A stretch of 64,000 nt of DNA from Acetohalobium arabaticum DSM 5501 (GTDB taxonomy: Bacteria > Bacillota > Halanaerobiia > Halobacteroidales > Acetohalobiaceae), in NCBI RefSeq assembly GCF_000144695.1, contig NC_014378.1:780781-844780 (forward strand), in the 5' to 3' direction. The notes beneath the pieces were generated by a model that saw only the letters and a list, made by a program, of their open reading frames with translations, was not told where the DNA came from and searched no databases. Below, in pieces: positions 21,965 to 30,362 of this stretch (positions are counted from its first letter, which is position 1; each line of letters opens with the position of its first letter). Position numbers and translations under genes: made by a program.

Positions 21965-21970
21965 GTATTC

Positions 21971-22013
21971 GGCTCAGAAAACCCCTATGCTTGTCGTAGG
22001 GGCTGAATGAGCC
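21971..22013. other. Compact hairpin with a symmetrical internal loop, function unknown
   Basis: Lower stem GGCTCA / TGAGCC (6 bp), internal loop GAAAA opposite CTGAA, upper stem CCCCTATG / CGTAGGGG (8 bp, one G-U), loop CTTGT. No T-run follows, so it is not a terminator. It lies about 190 bases before the SIR2-like gene. It could be an RNA element or a protein site; I do not recognise it as a known riboswitch. Bases 22014-22198 hold no clear gene. Confidence 0.4.
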
Positions 22014-22198
22014 TTTAATTTTAAGTTTTGATACCTTGAAATTAAATATTCTTTTGATTTTCATATTTGTTAATAATATGCTCCATGCCTTCTTCAATTA
22101 AATCATTAGCATTTTTGTCTAATTCAATATTAAAGGCATAAATTTTTCTTCTATTACACAGTCTATTAATGGTATTCTTATTAATAGGATGTGTTAAT

Positions 22199-23161
22199 AT
22201 GAATAATAAGTATTCATTTTTATTAGGAGCAGGAGCATCAGTTCCGGCTGGTATACCGCCTTTAGAACAGCTATATGAATTATATGTTGAAAATTTAACT
22301 AAAAGAGAGATAGATTTAATTAGTTTAATGGAAGATAGGTTTGCTAAAGATGATTATAATTTCAATCTAAAATTGTTACTAAAGATATTGAATTTATTTA
22401 AAGAACTTGACCAGGAACCAATTAAATCTTTATTTATCAATACAGATAATGAATTAATAAATAATTTAGATTTAGTTTCGACTATGATCAAAAAATTAAA
22501 GAGATTAATTCGAAAAGAATGTACTGTGGAAAAAAGTAATATAGATTATCTATTGCCTTTAAGGAGATTCATCTATAATATAGATAGTTTACAGGTGTTT
22601 ACCCTAAATTATGATTTGCTTATCGAAACATTATGTGAACTTTACCAAATTAATTATACTGATGGTTTTAGATTAACCTGGCAGCCTGATTTACTTGAAG
22701 ATAAGAGTTTTGATCTGCGATTGTATAAACTACATGGTTCAAGTATGTGGTATGAAACAGAAGATGAGAGGAAATTAAAGATTCCTGTTACTAATTACGA
22801 TGGTAAATTGGAGTATTTTTTAGGTACAGAATTATCCAATTTATTAGTCTATCCTAAAAAGAATAGCTGTGAGCCGTTTCAAAAATTATTACATTATTTT
22901 GGTCTACACCTACTAGAGACAGAAATTTTAATCTGTATTGGATATAGTTTTGGTGATTCTTTAATAAAACAGCAGGTGCTTGAAGGGTTGAAAAATAATC
23001 CTCAATTACATATTTACTTAGTCAGCCCTCATGCAGAACAGACTTTAGAAGAGCATTTTAGCTGCTATAAAGAACGAATTACTTTTTTCAATCTGGGAAT
23101 AGAAGAAGCATTAGCCGATGATTTTTTATATTTCAAAGTGCATGATTTTAGGAATGAATAA
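22199..23161 (+). CDS. SIR2-like (SIR2_2) domain protein
   Basis: 320 residues. Sirtuin-like NAD-binding elements are visible: FLLGAGASVPAGIP at about 6-20, TLNYDLLIETL at about 145 (Asn-Asp of the active site), YKLHGS with the catalytic-type histidine at about 180, and ILICIGYSFGDSL at about 255. There is no zinc-finger Cys set, so it is not a classical protein deacetylase. Stand-alone SIR2-like proteins often act as NADases in phage defence, but no recognised partner gene is nearby, so this role is only possible. ATG 22199 has AGGA nine bases before it. The frame is open upstream to GTG 22169, which lacks a binding site. Confidence 0.7.
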   Translation: MNNKYSFLLGAGASVPAGIPPLEQLYELYVENLTKREIDLISLMEDRFAKDDYNFNLKLLLKILNLFKELDQEPIKSLFINTDNELINNLDLVSTMIKKLKRLIRKECTVEKSNIDYLLPLRRFIYNIDSLQVFTLNYDLLIETLCELYQINYTDGFRLTWQPDLLEDKSFDLRLYKLHGSSMWYETEDERKLKIPVTNYDGKLEYFLGTELSNLLVYPKKNSCEPFQKLLHYFGLHLLETEILICIGYSFGDSLIKQQVLEGLKNNPQLHIYLVSPHAEQTLEEHFSCYKERITFFNLGIEEALADDFLYFKVHDFRNE

Positions 23162-23186
23162 TTCTGAATATAGGAGTGAAAGCAAA

Positions 23187-23474
23187 ATGGCATTAATAAT
23201 TCTTTCCTTATTATTGGGACTATTAATCGGTTATTTTGAAATTCTGCCGAATAAATTATCCAGTTTAACTGATGAATTAATTACTATAGGATTAGTATTG
23301 TTGCTATTCAGTATGGGAGCAGAAATGGGGTTAAATGATAAGATTATATCTAACTTAGATAAGTTAGGTTTTCAAGCTTTAGCCTTAGCAGTAGGAAGTA
23401 TAGCAGGAAGCTTAAGTTTAATTAAGTTAATAGAAGGTATGATAATTGATTTTGGAAAGGAGGATAAGAACTAA
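23187..23474 (+). CDS. LysO-type membrane protein, N-terminal-half subunit
   Basis: 95 residues with three hydrophobic segments (about 2-18, 29-46, 60-82). It matches the first half of the LysO/YbjE (DUF340) lysine exporter: KLSSLTDELITIGLVLLLFSMGAEMG. AGGAG at 23172-23176 supports ATG 23187. The stop is two bases before the next start, so the halves are translationally coupled. Two-gene LysO arrangements are known in Firmicutes; this is a natural split rather than a frameshift, since the second half has its own binding site. Confidence 0.72.
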   Translation: MALIILSLLLGLLIGYFEILPNKLSSLTDELITIGLVLLLFSMGAEMGLNDKIISNLDKLGFQALALAVGSIAGSLSLIKLIEGMIIDFGKEDKN

Positions 23475-23476
23475 AG

Positions 23477-24073
23477 ATGACTATTTTGATCATTTTATCA
23501 GTGGTTGGCGGTATTTTAGCTGGACAATTTTTCTTACCTCAGCAGATAGCTAGTATATTAGATCAAACAACTATGTACTTTTTAGCTCTATTATTATTAG
23601 GGATTGGAATTGATATTGGTCAGAAGAAAGAAGTAATTACTAAAATAAAAAAGATGGGATGGAGAATTATCTTAGTTCCTTTAATGATAGGGGTTGGTAG
23701 TATAATAGGGGCTATTTTAAGCGGTTGGCTACTGGCATTACCACTAAATGAATCAAGTGCTATAGGAGCTGGATTTGGCTGGTATAGTTTGTCCGGAGTA
23801 TTGATAACGGAGATTTATGATGTGCAAATAGGTAGTTTAGCTTTTTTGACTAATGTATTTCGGGAATTATTAGCAGTTATTTTAATACCTATATTAGCTA
23901 AAAGGAAAACTAGTTTGACTTTAATTGCTCCTGGAGGAGCAACTACTATGGATACTACTTTACCTTTAATTGTCAAGAGTTCTACCTCTAAATTAGGGAT
24001 CATTGCTTTTATTAGTGGTGCAGTATTATCTTTTTTAGTACCAGTTTTAGTTCCATTATTAATTAAATTATAA
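23477..24073 (+). CDS. lysO: LysO-family lysine exporter, C-terminal-half subunit
   Basis: 198 residues with about five to six membrane segments. Family motifs: MYFLALLLLGIGIDIGQKKE, SSAIGAGFGWYSLSGVLI and APGGATTMDTTLPLIVK. Escherichia coli LysO is one chain covering both halves and exports lysine. AAAGGAGG ends 15 bases before ATG 23477 and overlaps the end of the first gene. No clear terminator follows; the convergent small gene at 24092 reads toward it. Confidence 0.75.
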   Translation: MTILIILSVVGGILAGQFFLPQQIASILDQTTMYFLALLLLGIGIDIGQKKEVITKIKKMGWRIILVPLMIGVGSIIGAILSGWLLALPLNESSAIGAGFGWYSLSGVLITEIYDVQIGSLAFLTNVFRELLAVILIPILAKRKTSLTLIAPGGATTMDTTLPLIVKSSTSKLGIIAFISGAVLSFLVPVLVPLLIKL

Positions 24074-24091
24074 ATCTTAATCTTAATAAAC

Positions 24092-24211
24092 TTACCTTTT
24101 TAATATTCCTTTAATCCATTTAAGAAAACTCGGTAATTTAAATCCTCCGCCCCATGACTTTAAGTCATCTTCTTCATTTTTAGACCAAGCAAAGAAGAAG
24201 TCAATCTTCAT
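24092..24211 (-). CDS. Small protein of 39 residues, unknown function
   Basis: On the minus strand an ATG (24209-24211) follows the strong ribosome site AAGGAGGGGAG with ideal spacing. The frame reads MKIDFFFAWSKNEEDDLKSW, then GGGFKLPSFLKWIKGILKR and TAA at 24092. The C-terminal part (LPSFLKWIKGILKR) is a basic amphipathic helix, the N-terminus is aromatic and the middle is acidic. This could be a membrane-surface peptide, toxin or leader; I do not recognise a family. A palindrome TTATCATA-TG-TATGATAA lies 36 bases upstream of the start. Confidence 0.6.
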   Translation of the reverse strand: MKIDFFFAWSKNEEDDLKSWGGGFKLPSFLKWIKGILKR

Positions 24212-24246
24212 CTTTCTCCCCTCCTTATTTTACTTCCATTTATTAA

Positions 24247-24264
24247 TTATCATATGTATGATAA
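24247..24264. promoter_or_regulatory. Perfect palindrome upstream of the small minus-strand gene
   Basis: TTATCATA-TG-TATGATAA, 8-bp arms. Location suggests an operator, but no cognate regulator is evident. Confidence 0.4.
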
Positions 24265-24363
24265 ATGAAATAGTGCAGGATGTTAATAACTTTTTATATT
24301 TAGGATAAGATAATAACATATAGCTTTCTAATTAAATTTTTATGTTAGATATTGATGACATAT

Positions 24364-24864
24364 TATTGATATATTGTTGCAGTTTAGAGTTGATATCTTG
24401 CAAACGTTTACCGTTCGTTTGAGATATTGCAGATTATAGTCAACAAATCTCTTACGCTTGCCATTCGCTCGACGTCCTGTCTCACTCACTCTCAAAAAAG
24501 AACTTTCCGCCATAGCCAGCATACAAACCAATGACTGGCTATGGGAGTAACCTTTAGAGCTAAATATGGTAGTATTGAGCAAATCTAAAGGACTAAGAAC
24601 AAAAAGAAATTATTCTACAACCTCCATGGCTCCAAGTTCTTTTTAAGAGTCGCTCCAGAGAAATGTTGACTATTTGTAGTTCAATATATTCTATTATCAA
24701 TAGTCAATATGTGTCCAGAGCGACTCTTAAAACTGGTCCGGAACCACGGACGGTGGAGGGCCAGTTTTTGACAGTGAGCGAAACAGGATGTTGAGCGAAC
24801 GGCAAGCGGCGGATACATATTGACTATCACTGCAATATCTTGAAAGTGACACATAATATCAATA
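24364..24864. repeat. Palindromic repeat element, copy B (MITE-like, non-coding)
   Basis: Starts with TATTGATATATTGTTGCAG (identical to the right end of copy C, reversed) and ends with the partial complement at 24843-24864 (16 of 22). It holds two related modules with GCTTGCCGTTCGCTC, CTCACTCTCAAAAA and AAGAGTCGCTCT-type sequence, in opposite directions, around a hairpin that differs between modules. The same module occurs in copy C at 53040-53165. Short frames here resemble each other only because the DNA repeats; none has a ribosome site. Confidence 0.8.
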
Positions 24865-24943
24865 TTGCAGCAGTTAATAATTAATATTTTCCCCAAAATT
24901 AAAAGGGTTTTATATGTTAGCCTAGAATATTTAAATAATGTAG

Positions 24944-24979
24944 TGGTAGATTGTGGGGAGAAGTGGAGTGATTGTGGTT
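24944..24979 (+). promoter_or_regulatory. MraZ operator: four TGG-type repeats at 10-11 base intervals
   Basis: TGGTA (24944), TGGGG (24954), TGGAG (24964) and TGGTT (24975). TGGGN boxes with five-base spacers are the known MraZ binding sites before the division and cell-wall cluster. They lie 30-65 bases before mraZ. Confidence 0.65.
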
Positions 24980-25008
24980 AATCTGATTAAATAAAGCAGG
25001 GATTTAGT

Positions 25009-25155
25009 ATGTTAATGGGTGAGTATGTACATGCAATGGATAAAAAAGGACGAGTAATTATTCCCTCTAAGTTTCGAAAGGAGCTGGGGAATAAATTTGT
25101 AGTAACCCGTGGATTGGATGAGTGTCTCTTCATTTATCCTATGGTAGGAATATAA
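25009..25155 (+). pseudogene. mraZ: Truncated mraZ (48 codons of about 143)
   Basis: [20 protein letters not shown] and the following KFRKEL match the MraZ N-terminus with its first AbrB-like DxxxR motif. Homology ends at LFIYPM and a stop comes four codons later. The second AbrB-like half is gone, and rsmH begins 26 bases on. The order mraZ-rsmH-ftsL is otherwise standard. MraZ normally represses this cluster as a ring; a half-protein is unlikely to do so, though the operator repeats remain. Confidence 0.85.
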
Positions 25156-25181
25156 TATAAAATATTGGATTAGGTGATAAA

Positions 25182-26117
25182 ATGGATTTTGAACATATAC
25201 CGGTTTTATTGACAGAAACGATTGAATTATTGGATTGTAAAGAAGACGGCATTTATGTTGACTGTACAGTAGGAGGCGGAGGACATGCTGTAGAAATTGC
25301 AGATAAGCTTACGACAGACGGTACTTTAATTGGTATTGATCAAGATTTAGCAGCCATTGAAGCTGCTAAAGAGTCTCTGTCTAATGCTGAATGTAAGGTG
25401 GAGTTAGTTAGGGATAATTATAAAAATATCGATAGAGTTTTGAATAGATTCGGAATAGATTCTGTTGATGGATTATTATTTGATTTAGGGTTTTCATCCC
25501 ATCAGATTGATACTGCTCAACGAGGATTTAGTTACCAATATGAAGCGCCATTAGATATGCGAATGGATCAACGAGCTTCTAGGACTGCTGCTGATTTAGT
25601 AAATGATTTATCCCAATCAGAACTAACAGATATTATTGCTGAGTATGGAGAAGAAAAATGGGCAAGTAGAATTGCAGAATTTATAGTTAGGTACCGTCAA
25701 GATAAGCCGTTTAAATTAACTACGGAGTTAGTAGAAACAATTAAAGCGGCAATTCCTGCTGGTGCTAGACGAAGCGGCCCTCATCCGGCTAAACGGACAT
25801 TCCAGGCATTAAGAATTGCAGTTAATAATGAGTTAGAAGTTTTAACAAAAACTTTAGATAAGATAGTACCTTTATTAAAGTCAGGTGGAAGAATGGCATT
25901 TATTACTTTTCATTCTTTAGAAGATCGAATTGTTAAGCATAAGTTTAAAGAGTTAGCCCAAGACTGTATCTGTCCGCCGGATTTTCCGGTCTGTGCTTGT
26001 GATGAAGAAGCAGAGGTGGAAATTATTACTAAAAAACCTATAACTGCTCAGCAAAAGGAAATAGATGATAATCCGAGAGCTAGGAGCGCAAAGTTAAGAG
26101 CAGCAGAAAAACTTTGA
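25182..26117 (+). CDS. rsmH: 16S rRNA (cytosine-1402-N4)-methyltransferase
   Basis: 311 residues, full length. SAM-binding motif YVDCTVGGGGHAVEI at about residue 24, then LLFDLGFSSHQID, RGFSYQYEAPLDMRMD and FITFHSLEDRIVK, all diagnostic of RsmH (MraW). It methylates C1402 in the ribosomal P site. First intact gene of the division and wall cluster. A CPPDFPVCAC cysteine set near 270 is common in the family. Confidence 0.96.
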   Translation: MDFEHIPVLLTETIELLDCKEDGIYVDCTVGGGGHAVEIADKLTTDGTLIGIDQDLAAIEAAKESLSNAECKVELVRDNYKNIDRVLNRFGIDSVDGLLFDLGFSSHQIDTAQRGFSYQYEAPLDMRMDQRASRTAADLVNDLSQSELTDIIAEYGEEKWASRIAEFIVRYRQDKPFKLTTELVETIKAAIPAGARRSGPHPAKRTFQALRIAVNNELEVLTKTLDKIVPLLKSGGRMAFITFHSLEDRIVKHKFKELAQDCICPPDFPVCACDEEAEVEIITKKPITAQQKEIDDNPRARSAKLRAAEKL

Positions 26118-26140
26118 TTTAGTTCTAAAGTGAGGGGTAG

Positions 26141-26668
26141 GTGAATAAAGTGATAGTAGTAGAAAAGAAAACAAAAGATTATAAAAAAATAAATTCTACT
26201 GCTAGTAATAAAGAAAAGCAGCAGAGACAGCAAAAAAGTAGTAATAATAATAAGTCTGATAGTATTTTGATATATATGATTATCGGTATTTTAATTACTT
26301 TAATTACAGTTATATTTAGTATTTTATATATTAATAAGTATGTTGAACTGAGTAAAATTAATTTAAAGATTAATCAAGTAGAAAAAGAAATTGAAACTTT
26401 GACTGCTAAGAAGCAGAAATTGAAATTAAAAATTTCTCAAAATAAATCTCTAAGCCGGGTAGAGAAAGTAGCTAAGAATGAATTAGGAATGATAAAAGCA
26501 GAAGATATAGAGTATATCGCTATGGGTCAACAGGAAATGTCTAACATTAAAAATAAGCCGTCAGTTGATTCTACAGTTAACAGATTTAGGTTAAGTAGGT
26601 TAAGCCGTAAAGTCATTAGTTGGTTACAGGGACTTACTGAAGTGGAGGCTGGAACCTTGGAAGAATAG
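26141..26668 (+). CDS. ftsL: FtsL-like septum protein
   Basis: About 175 residues: a charged cytoplasmic N-terminus (Lys/Asn/Gln-rich, about 1-42), one membrane span (about 43-65, ILIYMIIGILITLITVIFSI), then an extracytoplasmic coiled coil (about 70-105). Topology and place between rsmH and a PBP fit FtsL. Sequence conservation is weak, as usual. The start is uncertain: GTG 26141 is only three bases from GAGGGG, while GTG 26150 has a twelve-base gap. Confidence 0.8.
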   Translation: MNKVIVVEKKTKDYKKINSTASNKEKQQRQQKSSNNNKSDSILIYMIIGILITLITVIFSILYINKYVELSKINLKINQVEKEIETLTAKKQKLKLKISQNKSLSRVEKVAKNELGMIKAEDIEYIAMGQQEMSNIKNKPSVDSTVNRFRLSRLSRKVISWLQGLTEVEAGTLEE

Positions 26669-26725
26669 AGTTAATGTAGGGCAAAAGTTTTGGCCCCTAG
26701 GGATTATTAGTGAAGGGGGATTTAT

Positions 26726-28807
26726 ATGGGGGAATCTAAACTACAAGTAAGAAAAAGAATTCTAATTCTTTTTCTTATTGTAGTTTTTGTTATGTTAGGA
26801 ATTATTTTGCGATTGGCCTGGATACAGATTTTTAATAATGAATTGTATCAATCAAAGGCTTTAAATCAGCGATTAAGAAAGTTGAAAGTTGAACCTAGGC
26901 GTGGAATTATCTATGATAAAAATGGGGAAGAGCTGGCAATCAGCGGTAGTTCACAGACAGTAGTTGCTGTTCCGGCTGAAATTGAAGATCCGAGTAAAGT
27001 AGCTGATAAATTAACATTGATTTTGGATATGGAACGTAGTGAAATCTATAAAAAGATTACTAAGTCGGCTTATGCTGTTTATTTAGAACGCAAAATTTCA
27101 GAAAAGAAGGCTGCACAGATTAAATCTCTTGACTTATCGGGTATTACTTTTACTGAAGAAACTAAGCGCTTTTATCCTAAAGGAGATTTAGCAGCCCATA
27201 TTTTAGGTTTTGCTGGGATTGATAATCAAGGGCTTAACGGAATAGAATTGGCTTATGATCAGGTTTTACGGGGAGAGCCGGGACGAATAATGATTGAAAA
27301 GGATGCTACTGGACGAATGATGCCGCGGGGGGTAGAGCAGTATTTAGATCCTACGGATGGCAATAATCTCTATCTTACTATTGACCATGTAGTCCAATAT
27401 ATTGCTGAACGGGAATTAGAGAAAGCTTTGCGGGGCAATGAGGCAGAAGGCGGTACAATTATTGTAATGAATCCTCAGACTGGTGGAGTTTTAGCTTTAG
27501 CTAATAGACCTACTTATAATCCTAATCATTTTGCTAAATACTCACCAGGACGATGGCGAAACAGTGCTATCTCTGATTCTTATGAGCCGGGGTCTACTTT
27601 TAAAATTGTTACTATGTCGGCTGCATTAGAGGAAGGAGTCGTTAACCTTGAAGATCAATTTTTCGATCCTGGTTATATTAAAGTAGAAGGTGAACGAATT
27701 AAATGCTGGAAGAATGGAGGCCATGGCAAGCAGACTTTTGCTGAAGTAGTAGCTAATTCATGTAATCCTGGATTTGTGCAGATAGGACAGAGAGTAGGTA
27801 AAGAAGATTTTTATCAGTATGTTAAAGCATTTGGCTTTGGGCAGAAGACTGATATTAATCTACCTGGTGAAGCAGACGGTTTAGTCTATGATTATGATGA
27901 TATAGGACCGGTGGAATTGGCTACTATGTCTTTTGGGCATGGTATTTCGGTAACACCGATGCAGTTAATTACGGCTGTTTCAGCAGTGGCTAGTGATGGA
28001 GTGCTTTTAAACCCCAGGTTAGTGGATAGAATAGAGAATGAGGAAGGAGAGGTAATCAAGGATTTTAAATCTAAAGAAATCCGGAAGGTGGTTTCTGAAG
28101 AAACTGCTAAAACAACCCGAGATTTATTAGAAGGAGTAGTAACTGATGGTTCAGGAGAAAAGGCTCAGGTTAAAGGATATAGAATTGGTGGCAAGACAGG
28201 GACTGCTAAACATTACGGAGTTCAGTCCTATGATTCATCTTTTATTGGAATGCTTCCAATAGATAATCCCCAGCTTGTGGTTTTGGTAGTAATGAAAGGA
28301 GTTTCGAGTTATCCTTATTATGGTTCACAGGTAGCTGCACCTTTATTCCATGATGTAGTTAAAGATACAGTACGTTATTTAGGAATCCCCCCTACTGAAA
28401 GGGAAGAAGTAAGAGATAGAGAACAAGAGGATTCTAAAGAAGTTGAAGTGCCGAATTTAATTAATTATTCCTTTGCTGAAGGCCAGTCTAAATTACGACA
28501 GTTAGGTTTAAATTCTAAATTTGAAGGTAGCGGTGATCAGATAGCAGATCAGATTCCTAAGCCGGGGGCTATGATTAGAAAAGGAAGTACAGTAATTTTC
28601 TTTTCGGATGATGCTTTGGATCATCGAAGCCGTTATGATATTACTGTTCCCAACTTAGAAGGAGAGAGTTTAAAGGAAGCAAGATCACTTTTATCTGAAT
28701 TAGAACTGAAGTTAGAAGGGGAAGGTAAGGGAACAATTACTTCACAACAGCCTAAACCGGGTACAAGGATTGAATCTGGCGATACAATTAAAGTAAAATT
28801 AAATTAA
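26726..28807 (+). CDS. spoVD: Class B penicillin-binding protein with two PASTA domains (SpoVD/FtsI)
   Basis: 693 residues. Short cytoplasmic tail, one membrane span (about 12-32), dimerisation domain from about 55, transpeptidase domain with SxxK STFK (290-293), SxN SCN (345-347) and KTG (490-492), then two C-terminal PASTA domains (about 572-630 and 636-693). It cross-links septal or spore peptidoglycan. With only one such gene in the cluster it may serve both division and sporulation; the PASTA-bearing form resembles Bacillus SpoVD and Pbp2B. GGGGG precedes the ATG. Confidence 0.92.
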   Translation: MGESKLQVRKRILILFLIVVFVMLGIILRLAWIQIFNNELYQSKALNQRLRKLKVEPRRGIIYDKNGEELAISGSSQTVVAVPAEIEDPSKVADKLTLILDMERSEIYKKITKSAYAVYLERKISEKKAAQIKSLDLSGITFTEETKRFYPKGDLAAHILGFAGIDNQGLNGIELAYDQVLRGEPGRIMIEKDATGRMMPRGVEQYLDPTDGNNLYLTIDHVVQYIAERELEKALRGNEAEGGTIIVMNPQTGGVLALANRPTYNPNHFAKYSPGRWRNSAISDSYEPGSTFKIVTMSAALEEGVVNLEDQFFDPGYIKVEGERIKCWKNGGHGKQTFAEVVANSCNPGFVQIGQRVGKEDFYQYVKAFGFGQKTDINLPGEADGLVYDYDDIGPVELATMSFGHGISVTPMQLITAVSAVASDGVLLNPRLVDRIENEEGEVIKDFKSKEIRKVVSEETAKTTRDLLEGVVTDGSGEKAQVKGYRIGGKTGTAKHYGVQSYDSSFIGMLPIDNPQLVVLVVMKGVSSYPYYGSQVAAPLFHDVVKDTVRYLGIPPTEREEVRDREQEDSKEVEVPNLINYSFAEGQSKLRQLGLNSKFEGSGDQIADQIPKPGAMIRKGSTVIFFSDDALDHRSRYDITVPNLEGESLKEARSLLSELELKLEGEGKGTITSQQPKPGTRIESGDTIKVKLN

Positions 28808-28870
28808 TCAGTAATAAAGCAGGCGAGGTTTAAAATAATATATACTAAATGGGTTAAGGAGGAAAGATAA

Positions 28871-30361
28871 GTGAAAAACTTAAACGAAGTAGTAACTGAT
28901 CTGAAGATTGGAGTTTTACAAGGAGATTTAGATAGTAGAATTGCAGGTATAGCCTATGACTCTAGAAATGTAGAAACTGATTATTTATTTGTCTGCATTG
29001 AAGGCTTTACAGATGATGGGCATAATTATATAGAAGAAGCTATCGATTCAGGGGCTACAGCTTTGTTAGTTGAGAAAGAAGTAGAAGTAGATAGTGAAGT
29101 TACAGTTATTAAAACGGATGATACACGGCTAGGGTTAGCTGAAGTTAGTGCTGCTTTTTATGATTATCCGTCTCGGGAGTTAAAAGTGGTTGGAGTTACC
29201 GGAACTAATGGTAAGACTACTAACACATATTTAATTGAGTCTATTCTCAAAAAGGCTGGATATAAATTAGGGCTGATCGGAACTATAAAGAATAAAGTCA
29301 GTGATCAAACGTTTGATTCACAAAGAACAACTCCAGAAGCTTTGGATATAAATAAATTACTGGCTCAGATGATCGATAAAGGAGTTACCCATGTAGTAAT
29401 GGAGGTTTCTTCCCATGCCTTGGACTTAAATCGGGTGGCTAAGATTGATTTTGATGTGGCTATCTTTACCAATATTACTCAGGATCATCTGGATTTCCAT
29501 GATTCCTTCAGTGAATATTTAGCAGCCAAGAAGAAGTTATTTTCCAGTCTTAAGGATAGCAGTGAAAAAACAGCTATAATCAATATTGATGATCCGCATA
29601 GTGATGAATTTTTGGAAGCAGCTAACAGTAAAGTTCTTACCTACGGTATTGAAAAGGATGCTAATTTAAAGGCTAAGGATATTACTATCAGTCCTACAGG
29701 TGTGGAGTTTGGCTTGGAGAGTACGATAGGAGAGATGGAGCTAGATTTAAATATAACCGGTTTATTTAATGTCTATAACACTTTATCGGCTATTGGTGCT
29801 GGATTGAGCTTAGGTGTTGATTTAGATGAGATAAAGGCTGGGTTAGAGGAAATTCAGGGTATAGCTGGCAGATTTGAAATTATTGAAGAGGCTCAAGACT
29901 TTGGAGTGATTGTGGATTATGCTCATACTCCGGATAGCCTGCGCAATATTTTAGAGACAGCTCATGATTTTGTAGAGGGCAGAATTATTGTTGTCTTTGG
30001 CTGTGGTGGAGACCGGGATAAGGATAAGAGGCCTATTATGGGACAGGTAGCTGTTGAATTGGGTGATTTTGCTGTTGTTACTTCTGATAATCCACGTAGT
30101 GAAGAACCAGCAGAGATTATTGCTGATATTGAGGTAGGTATCAAAGAAAAAGATAAAATTAAAGGAGAAGATTGTGATTATATAATTATTGAAGATAGAG
30201 CTGAAGCTATAAATTATGGAATTGAATCAGCTCAACCTGATGATTTAGTCTTTATAGTGGGCAAAGGCCATGAAACATATCAAACCTTTAAAGATAAAAC
30301 TATTCCTTTTGATGACCGAGAAGTAGCTCGTAGGTCTTTAGCTAAAATTAGAGGTGAATAG
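28871..30361 (+). CDS. murE: UDP-MurNAc-tripeptide synthetase MurE
   Basis: 496 residues. Mur ligase ATP site GVTGTNGKTTNTYLI at about 110 and central motifs DHLDFHDSF and NVYNTLSAIGAG. The C-terminal domain has DNPRSEEPAEII; DNPR is the residue set of enzymes that add meso-diaminopimelate, so a DAP-type wall is expected. It starts with GTG behind AAGGAGG. The stop is one base before the murF start. Confidence 0.95.
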   Translation: MKNLNEVVTDLKIGVLQGDLDSRIAGIAYDSRNVETDYLFVCIEGFTDDGHNYIEEAIDSGATALLVEKEVEVDSEVTVIKTDDTRLGLAEVSAAFYDYPSRELKVVGVTGTNGKTTNTYLIESILKKAGYKLGLIGTIKNKVSDQTFDSQRTTPEALDINKLLAQMIDKGVTHVVMEVSSHALDLNRVAKIDFDVAIFTNITQDHLDFHDSFSEYLAAKKKLFSSLKDSSEKTAIINIDDPHSDEFLEAANSKVLTYGIEKDANLKAKDITISPTGVEFGLESTIGEMELDLNITGLFNVYNTLSAIGAGLSLGVDLDEIKAGLEEIQGIAGRFEIIEEAQDFGVIVDYAHTPDSLRNILETAHDFVEGRIIVVFGCGGDRDKDKRPIMGQVAVELGDFAVVTSDNPRSEEPAEIIADIEVGIKEKDKIKGEDCDYIIIEDRAEAINYGIESAQPDDLVFIVGKGHETYQTFKDKTIPFDDREVARRSLAKIRGE

Positions 30362-30362
30362 A

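Noticed and set aside
22042-22160. Minus-strand frame reading ...RRKIYAFNIELDKNAND and ending LIEEGMEHIINKYENQKNI
   Set aside because: It looks protein-like and may be a gene remnant, but it has no start codon or ribosome site and runs into the SIR2-like gene, so it was not called.
23187-24073. Frameshifted single lysO gene
   Set aside because: The second part has its own AAGGAGG and ATG, and two-gene forms are known; no frameshift is needed.
24681-24896. Similar frames in repeat copies B and C (shared peptide-like stretch AVRSTSCFAH)
   Set aside because: Similarity follows from repeated DNA; no ribosome site, frames are short and opposite in orientation relative to genes.
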